Positions 34,093 through 38,787 of a stretch of 38,787 nucleotides of DNA are shown one piece after another. Position 1 is the first letter of the stretch, and each line of letters starts with the position of its first letter. The translations under genes and the position numbers were made by a program. This stretch comes from Chthoniobacter flavus (lineage in GTDB: Bacteria > Verrucomicrobiota > Verrucomicrobiia > Chthoniobacterales > Terrimicrobiaceae), in NCBI GenBank assembly GCA_945883435.1, contig CAMCXK010000028.1, positions 1-38,787 of the forward strand, written 5' to 3'. The notes beneath the pieces are model-generated. The model saw only the letters and a program-made list of their open reading frames with translations, ran no database searches and had not been told where the DNA came from.

Positions 34093-34886
34093 ATTGGCTA
34101 ATTTCTCCGAAGGGGAGGGGACCGGTGGTTGTCTGTTTGCATGGATTCCTCGGAGGGCCGGATGATTGGTCGGAGTTTGCCGTTGCACTCGCGGCGCGGA
34201 GACCCGGAATCGGAGTGGCGGCCCCGGCTCTGCCGATGCTGTGGGCCGGAGGCATTGTGCCACCCGCGCGTTTGGCCGGGGATCTTGAGCAAGCTCTCAT
34301 GCACGAGGGTGTTTCCTCGGCAATCCTGGCCGGCTATTCCATGGGCGGGCGGGCAGGCTTGGAAATCACCCTGCGGAAGCCGGAACGCTTTCCTGAATTT
34401 GTGGGAATCTCAACAACCGGTGGCCTGGAAACTTTTGGCGAACGCCAAGAGCGCCGTGCCACGGACTCGCGCCTGGCGGCACGCATGAGAAGCGGGAACT
34501 GGCGGGAGTTTTTGGATTATTGGTGGAGGCAACCGGTTTTTTGTTCCCCGAAACGGGATCTGGATCCGCCAAGTGATTACTTAACCACTCGCCTGCGGTT
34601 GAATCCTTCGCTCATGGCCGATTGGCTTGAGGCTTGGAGTCCGGGGCGTCTGGAAAGCCAGTGGGAGAATCTGGCCCGGTATCGCGGGAGGACCTTGTGG
34701 ATCGCCGGTTCGGAAGATTCAAAGTATGTGCGGGAATCGCGGCGCTTGAATCAAACCTGTATCGATTCCCGTTCGGTCGTGATCGCCGGGTGCGGGCATC
34801 AACTTTTACGCGAAGCGCCAAAGGAATTAGCTTTTGCTGTTGAAAGCTTTATATCTGAAAGAATCTTCCACCAAGGATCGTCGTAA
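34080..34886 (+). CDS. menH: SHCHC synthase
   Basis: Alpha/beta hydrolase-fold lyase that removes pyruvate from SEPHCHC to give SHCHC in menaquinone synthesis. It is 268 residues, with VVVCLHGFLGGPDDW as the oxyanion region, the nucleophile elbow GYSMGGR (Ser in the Ser-Asp-His triad), and GCGHQLLREAPKE with the catalytic His near the C terminus. The start at 34080 overlaps menD by 13 bp, which supports coupling. MenC, MenB, MenE and MenA are not in the window, so the pathway is split in this genome. Confidence 0.92.
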   Translation: MEGLNWLISPKGRGPVVVCLHGFLGGPDDWSEFAVALAARRPGIGVAAPALPMLWAGGIVPPARLAGDLEQALMHEGVSSAILAGYSMGGRAGLEITLRKPERFPEFVGISTTGGLETFGERQERRATDSRLAARMRSGNWREFLDYWWRQPVFCSPKRDLDPPSDYLTTRLRLNPSLMADWLEAWSPGRLESQWENLARYRGRTLWIAGSEDSKYVRESRRLNQTCIDSRSVVIAGCGHQLLREAPKELAFAVESFISERIFHQGSS

Positions 34887-34919
34887 ACCGAACTTTAAGT
34901 TTTTTCGGCTGAAACCTGT

Positions 34920-35420
34920 TCAGCAGAGGAGCGAGGAACTCAAACCGGCCTGTAGACGAATGCCATCCATCGCATCTCCGGACTGCCCCGGGAAGGCAAC
35001 CTTGACGCTTTGAAGGATGGCCATCGACTCGAGGGCCGACTCACGTGCGGCACCGGTGAGGGGAACCGTATGCTTCGACCCATCGGCGCGGTGAATACAG
35101 ACGGATCCGTCTTTTAGAAACTCCAGCGAATAAGGTTCGTCGCTTGAGGGAAGATGCTTGGCCACCTCCGGGCACTCCAGGATTTTGTGGGAAAGTTGCT
35201 GAACTGTTGATGTGGCGTCTTCACGGCTAGAAATACCCTTGGAACCAAGTGCTTGTGTGTGCTGGTATTTGGGGGTCGAAACACTCTGGGCCAGCATTTT
35301 CGCAAACGCGGCCTTCTTGACATCGGCTTCCGAGGTCTTTGCGGCGGGTTGGTTGCCGGCCAGATTGTTCAAAAATTTCGAACCGGCTTTGGCAGCGGTG
35401 ATGGCGAGGAGAGGATTCAT
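34920..35420 (-). CDS. Hypothetical protein of an envelope-gene cluster
   Basis: A 166-residue protein that I do not recognise. It starts MNPLLAITAAKAGSKFLNNL (the in-frame GTG/ATG at 35438 is an alternative), has a helical N-terminal half, then a compact segment SLEFLKDGSVCIHRADGSKH followed by TGAARESALESM. This suggests a small beta-sheet plus helix domain. There is no signal peptide or transmembrane helix. It lies 51 bp after the TPR gene on the same strand and converges with menH (33 bp). Conservation of this gene with its two upstream neighbours would be the main clue to function. Confidence 0.6.
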   Translation of the reverse strand: MNPLLAITAAKAGSKFLNNLAGNQPAAKTSEADVKKAAFAKMLAQSVSTPKYQHTQALGSKGISSREDATSTVQQLSHKILECPEVAKHLPSSDEPYSLEFLKDGSVCIHRADGSKHTVPLTGAARESALESMAILQSVKVAFPGQSGDAMDGIRLQAGLSSSLLC

Positions 35421-35471
35421 ACCCGATTCGAAGCACAAGGTGTGCCAGTCGCAAGACCTTGTCTGCGGTTC

Positions 35472-36890
35472 TCAGCGGGTGGCTGCGGAGGGAGCGATTT
35501 GATTGGCCGCTTGCTGCGTGGGCGAGGGGACTTGGGCTTTTAAAAAAGCAGGTTGCAGATCGTCTCCAGCAGGATTTTTGTCGAGTAGAGGGAAGAGGTC
35601 TTTTTCCGTTTTTTCGAGCCACTCGAGATTTTCCAATCGCCACTGGGCCATGTCGCGCAGTGTGGAAAGGTTGGTTCCAATCATCGGGTCCGCCTCGGTG
35701 CCGGCTCCAGTCACGGGAATTTTGTCGATGATGTAGCGATAGGCTTCTTTGGCCCGGGCGGTGTGCCGGAGGCGTTCAAAGCACAGCCCGATTTGATAAA
35801 CCGTCGGTCCCCGCCAGTTCGGGGCATCATTGAGTTCGGCCAGCTTTTGATAAACGGTCAAGGCTCCCAAGGCATCGCCGGATTCATACAGGTCGTTTGC
35901 GATATCATTGCCGGTTTTTCGTTGCCAGTAAGCCCAAACCGCCGGCTTTTTCTTTCCGTATTCGCGACCGGCTTGTAGGAGTTTGATCGTTTCTTTCATT
36001 GCCTCGTCGGAGCGACCCAAGGCTTTGAGTGATTGAATGCGCAAATACTGGGCCTCTGGGGCGAGGGGGCTCGTCGGATAGGTTTCCAAGAACGCCTGCG
36101 CGGCATTGAGCGAGTCGTTGTGGGATCCGGCGAGAAATGCGATGTAGGCGGACCGGAAGGCGACCTCACTGGCCTCCTGAGGCGTCATTTTAACAAGTTT
36201 CAGGCGATCATAAAGTTGAGCGGCCTGCTGGTAGTCTCCGGCGGCGAAGTGGGTATGGGCGATTTCCATCTTCGCACGCAATGAGGAGTCGGTATATTGA
36301 TCCCCGGTTTTGACCTGCAAAGCGGAGTAAAGCACGCTGTAAAACTTGTTCAATGCCGATGCATAGGCTCCAGCGTTGCGGTAGATTTTTCCAAGCCGCA
36401 AAAGAACGTCGGGCGTTTGCTCGTCCTGCGGAAACAACTTCACGTATTGCTCATAAACAACCGCCGCTTTGGCCGGTTGTTTGTGATTTTCCTCTAAAAA
36501 ACGCCCCATTTTCAAGATGGCGGTCCGCTTTTGCTTGTCGGGAGCTGCCGCCCGCAGGACCTCATTGAAAGCTTTCTCCGCAGCCAATGCATCTCCAGCT
36601 GCAATGGCTTGATCCATCTCATTTTGAAGAGCTTCCACGCTTGCTCCGCTGGCCAAAAAACCGGACGCATAGTTGGGGTTTTCCACCAAATCAACCTCAA
36701 TCTCGTCAAACTCAATGGGCGCTGCCATTTGCGATGGGAAGCCTTGGGGGGACAAACCCGGGTCGTTGGATGGCGTGGAGGGAGTTTCTTGAAGTGCGGG
36801 GGACTTCTCCGGAATCGACGGCGGAGCGGCGATTTCAGCATGAAGCGGAAGGGAAAATCCGAGGGCGGCAAGCGCAAGGGCGGGGCGCAT
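35472..36890 (-). CDS. Exported tetratricopeptide-repeat protein
   Basis: A 472-residue protein with a signal peptide (about 1-18, ending LHAEIAAPP), a Pro-rich stretch (about 20-60), and helical repeats over about 80-400. TPR-like patterns include AVVYEQYVKLFPQDEQTPDV, YASALNKFYSVLY, YQQAAQLYDRLKLV and SLNAAQAFLETYPTSPLAPE. The repeat type resembles BamD/YbgF-like periplasmic scaffolds (tandem A-x-Y pattern with Phe-Pro turn), but there is no lipobox. It starts 4 bp after the lipoprotein gene stop, so the two form an operon. Role unknown; assembly of an outer-membrane complex is a reasonable guess. Confidence 0.82.
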   Translation of the reverse strand: MRPALALAALGFSLPLHAEIAAPPSIPEKSPALQETPSTPSNDPGLSPQGFPSQMAAPIEFDEIEVDLVENPNYASGFLASGASVEALQNEMDQAIAAGDALAAEKAFNEVLRAAAPDKQKRTAILKMGRFLEENHKQPAKAAVVYEQYVKLFPQDEQTPDVLLRLGKIYRNAGAYASALNKFYSVLYSALQVKTGDQYTDSSLRAKMEIAHTHFAAGDYQQAAQLYDRLKLVKMTPQEASEVAFRSAYIAFLAGSHNDSLNAAQAFLETYPTSPLAPEAQYLRIQSLKALGRSDEAMKETIKLLQAGREYGKKKPAVWAYWQRKTGNDIANDLYESGDALGALTVYQKLAELNDAPNWRGPTVYQIGLCFERLRHTARAKEAYRYIIDKIPVTGAGTEADPMIGTNLSTLRDMAQWRLENLEWLEKTEKDLFPLLDKNPAGDDLQPAFLKAQVPSPTQQAANQIAPSAATR

Positions 36891-36894
36891 GGGT

Positions 36895-37392
36895 TTATTC
36901 TTGGGTATAGGTGGTGCTGCTAACCGGTTGGTTGGCGGATTGGTTCATTGGCACAGCGGGACGGAAAACCTGGTCGAAAAAAGACCCCAAAACTGCTTCA
37001 CCGGCGGGACCATCTCCGGCGCCTTGGAAAAAGTCTTCGGGCTGCTCGTTGTTGATGAATTTCGGTGTGGTCGAATCAACGATTTTTGTATCACTGGAAT
37101 CACCACTCATCCCGGTCGGTGGCACATTGTCATCAAGCTTGATATTCACAACCGTCGTCGGAAGGGCGGGCGGGCGGCGCTTCAGGTTGGTATCCGCAGC
37201 CACGCGCATCGGGGCTGGTTTAGGCAGTTTCGGAGGAGGCGGAGCCACGCTGGCTTGGTTGGACTTTTTCTGCGCTCCTGAGCACCCCGTCATCAAAACC
37301 ATACCCGAAACACACAAACCCAACGCCAATCGAGCACTGATCGACAGGATTCGGGCATACAAGCCCGCCGGGGCGGAATTCTTTGATATCAT
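36895..37392 (-). CDS. Lipoprotein, Pro-rich, unknown function
   Basis: A 165-residue predicted lipoprotein. The signal peptide ends in a lipobox LMTGC with lipidated Cys37; Ser at +2 favours outer-membrane sorting by the E. coli rule. The mature part is Pro- and Asn-rich with no domain I can name: a Pro-rich linker (about 50-63), RRPPALPTTVVNIKLDD, and a C-terminal part rich in Asn, Gln and Gly. GGAG sits 4 nt before the ATG, one of the clearer Shine-Dalgarno sites in the window. It heads the cluster with the TPR and hypothetical genes. Confidence 0.8.
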   Translation of the reverse strand: MISKNSAPAGLYARILSISARLALGLCVSGMVLMTGCSGAQKKSNQASVAPPPPKLPKPAPMRVAADTNLKRRPPALPTTVVNIKLDDNVPPTGMSGDSSDTKIVDSTTPKFINNEQPEDFFQGAGDGPAGEAVLGSFFDQVFRPAVPMNQSANQPVSSTTYTQE

Positions 37393-37613
37393 ATGACTCC
37401 AATCGGCAATCTCCCAAAAAACTTAACCCTCAATCACACATTCACAAGCCTGAAATTCCACACTCTTCGGATTCCTCCGGTTGCCACTGGATCACGTGCT
37501 CCCGATTTCAATGCCGTCCATGATCTTAAGTTCGCCACACTTCCGGCTTCAATTATCTATTACATATATTATCAGAAGTTATAGATATCCTGTCTAGGGA
37601 CAATTTTTCGCGG

Positions 37614-37638
37614 GGTTGTGAACAACATGGGCACAACC
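37614..37638 (-). terminator. Hairpin downstream of the DnaE-family gene
   Basis: GGTTGTG (37614-37620) pairs with CACAACC (37632-37638) around an 11-nt loop, starting 24 bp past the dnaE-type stop on the minus strand. It is followed by CCGCGAAAAATT rather than a U-tract, so termination is uncertain. The remaining bases between 37393 and 37661 show no gene. Confidence 0.3.
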
Positions 37639-37661
37639 GGTGATCCCCTGCGGGAGGGTTT

Positions 37662-38787
37662 TTAGTGGGCTTCGAGTCCACGCGGGCGGCGCACGGATTC
37701 GATACGGAGGGTGTGTCCGCGACCGCATTCGAGGGGTTCGACGCGGCCATGGACTTCAAGCACGGGAAACCGGAGAGTTTCAAAACCAAAACGTTGATAA
37801 GCCTGGGCGAAAAGTTCGGTTTCCACCAGTCCGCTGCGGTCGCACAGGGTTAGAAATTTCATCAGGCGTCCATCGGACTGGTGGTGGGTGCGATCTGCCA
37901 CAACGATGCCGCACAGGGTGACGCGTTGTTTCAAGAACGATCCCATGGTCGCCACCGGGCAGTAGGTTTCCCAGCGGATGTCAGGCCATAAATCCAGCGG
38001 ATGTGCGGATATGGTGAATCCAAACGCCTCCATTTCATCATGGAGTTGCTGAAGTGGAGGCGCCTCGCGGAAAGCCGTGGGAGCGTTCCCGTTCCACAAA
38101 GCGGGCCCTTGCGCGGCGAGTTGGCGAACGCGCCAGACACCGGCGGTGCGGGAGTCGACCAATCCATCCAAGGCTCCGCCTCTGAGAAGCAGGTCCAAGT
38201 CATGGGGGGCGATTCGTGTTCGACGCACCAGATCGTCAAGGGAATGGTAAGGCCCGTGCTGCCGTTCGGTGGCAATGATTCGTGGAACATTCGCTCCAAG
38301 GTCCTTGATGGCCGACAATGGCACGCGAATCAAAGCCGGTGTTTCGGCAATATAGGAACCCGGCGAGGCGGTGTTCACATCGGGCGGCAACAGACCGATG
38401 CCCAGCCTTCTGGCCTCAAGGGTGTAAAGCAGGCGCGGATAAAAACCTTTTCCATGTGTGAGCACAGCCGCGAGAAACTCGGCGGGATGGTGTTTTTTCA
38501 TCCAAGCCGCTTGCCAGGCTTCAAGGGCGTAGGCGGTCGAGTGGGCCCGGCAAAAAGCATAGCCCCGGAATCCGGCGACCAGTGACCAAACGGCCTCGAT
38601 TTCGCCCGGGGTGCGTCCCTTGAAGAGCGCTTGTTGTGCAAATTCGTCTTTTAAAGTGGCCACCTCGGCATCGCGCATTTTGACAAGGGCCCGGCGCAGA
38701 ATGTCAGCGCGGCCCGGCGGCATGCCGGCGAAAACCTCTGCGATTTGCAGGATATGCTCCTCGTAGGCGACCACACCGTGCGTGGTG
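37662..38787 (-). CDS. DNA polymerase III alpha subunit-like (DnaE family), C-terminal part
   Basis: C-terminal 375 residues of a C-family DNA polymerase; the 5' end is beyond the window. The finger region GYAFCRAHSTAYALEAWQA is clear, followed by KHHPAEFLAAVLTHGKGFYP and LGIGLLPPDVN, then helix-hairpin-helix-like sequence. An OB fold follows (VTLCGIVVADRTHHQSDG, then FLTLCDRSGLVETELF). The protein ends about 70 residues later, with no room for the tau-binding domain of E. coli DnaE. This points to a short DnaE, possibly the error-prone DnaE2/ImuC or another paralog. No imuA/imuB-like gene is visible in the window. Confidence 0.85.
   Translation of the reverse strand, partial: TTHGVVAYEEHILQIAEVFAGMPPGRADILRRALVKMRDAEVATLKDEFAQQALFKGRTPGEIEAVWSLVAGFRGYAFCRAHSTAYALEAWQAAWMKKHHPAEFLAAVLTHGKGFYPRLLYTLEARRLGIGLLPPDVNTASPGSYIAETPALIRVPLSAIKDLGANVPRIIATERQHGPYHSLDDLVRRTRIAPHDLDLLLRGGALDGLVDSRTAGVWRVRQLAAQGPALWNGNAPTAFREAPPLQQLHDEMEAFGFTISAHPLDLWPDIRWETYCPVATMGSFLKQRVTLCGIVVADRTHHQSDGRLMKFLTLCDRSGLVETELFAQAYQRFGFETLRFPVLEVHGRVEPLECGRGHTLRIESVRRPRGLEAH

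Noticed and set aside
34888-34912. Possible terminator after menH (CCGAA...TTCGG with a T-run)
   Set aside because: Short stem and tiny inner loop; pairing is not convincing.
1-38787. CRISPR array, phage genes or defence system
   Set aside because: No regularly spaced repeats, structural phage genes or known defence domains were seen.

Overview
The window is a GC-rich bacterial chromosome segment with dense coding on both strands, few strong Shine-Dalgarno sites and several 4-nt stop/start overlaps. Gene content and protein style (Opitutus/Chthoniobacter-like hypothetical proteins, an SDR-type mannonate reductase, an ExuT-type transporter, a ThuA plus Gfo/Idh pair, a menaquinone pathway, a Gram-negative lipoprotein) suggest the PVC group, most likely Verrucomicrobiota. 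This placement is inference; there is no rRNA or other phylogenetic anchor in the window.

Layout. 1-5880: translation and chaperone genes. A DnaJ/CbpA-like gene (cut by the window start) diverges from serS, tilS, an Mpv17-like membrane protein gene, infA and a short HscA-like Hsp70 gene. 5886-9246: a GT2 glycosyltransferase, a Gfo/Idh/MocA oxidoreductase, a DUF6428-like Cys-rich protein and a GYF_2-Yip1 membrane protein. 9399-13945: a probable island remnant with a GH43 beta-xylosidase, a secreted alpha/beta hydrolase with a suspicious tail, and a tyrosine integrase cut off after its first catalytic Arg, next to tRNA-Asp(GUC). 14082-18378: a PrxQ peroxiredoxin, two glycosyltransferases and a divergent GT-C membrane glycosyltransferase.

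18393-25666: seven minus-strand genes, nearly without gaps, read in the order proC, TPR protein, DD-carboxypeptidase, UvrD-like helicase, cNMP-binding/FHA fusion protein, second DD-carboxypeptidase, pfkA. 25667-30366: a hexuronate region. Here an IS3-type fragment has replaced most of a Gfo/Idh gene that was coupled to a ThuA-like gene. Then come an ExuT-type transporter, mannonate dehydratase (uxuA) and an SDR-type fructuronate reductase. 30449-34886: a CYTH phosphohydrolase, then menF-menD-menH with overlapping ends. 34920-37392: a three-gene envelope cluster (lipoprotein, TPR protein, unknown). The window ends inside a DnaE-family polymerase gene whose product stops soon after the OB fold.

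How the genes work together. ExuT, the SDR reductase and UxuA would take glucuronate-derived fructuronate to KDG; the isomerase UxaC and the later steps are not here. MenF, MenD and MenH make the early menaquinone intermediates from chorismate. GH43 and the secreted hydrolase could act on plant-type polysaccharide. I do not see a defence system, CRISPR array, prophage or secondary-metabolite cluster. The strongest candidates for undescribed biology are the cNMP/FHA sensor fusion in the DD-carboxypeptidase/helicase/PFK operon, the Hsp70 with a shortened lobe II, and the Mpv17-like protein coupled to tilS.
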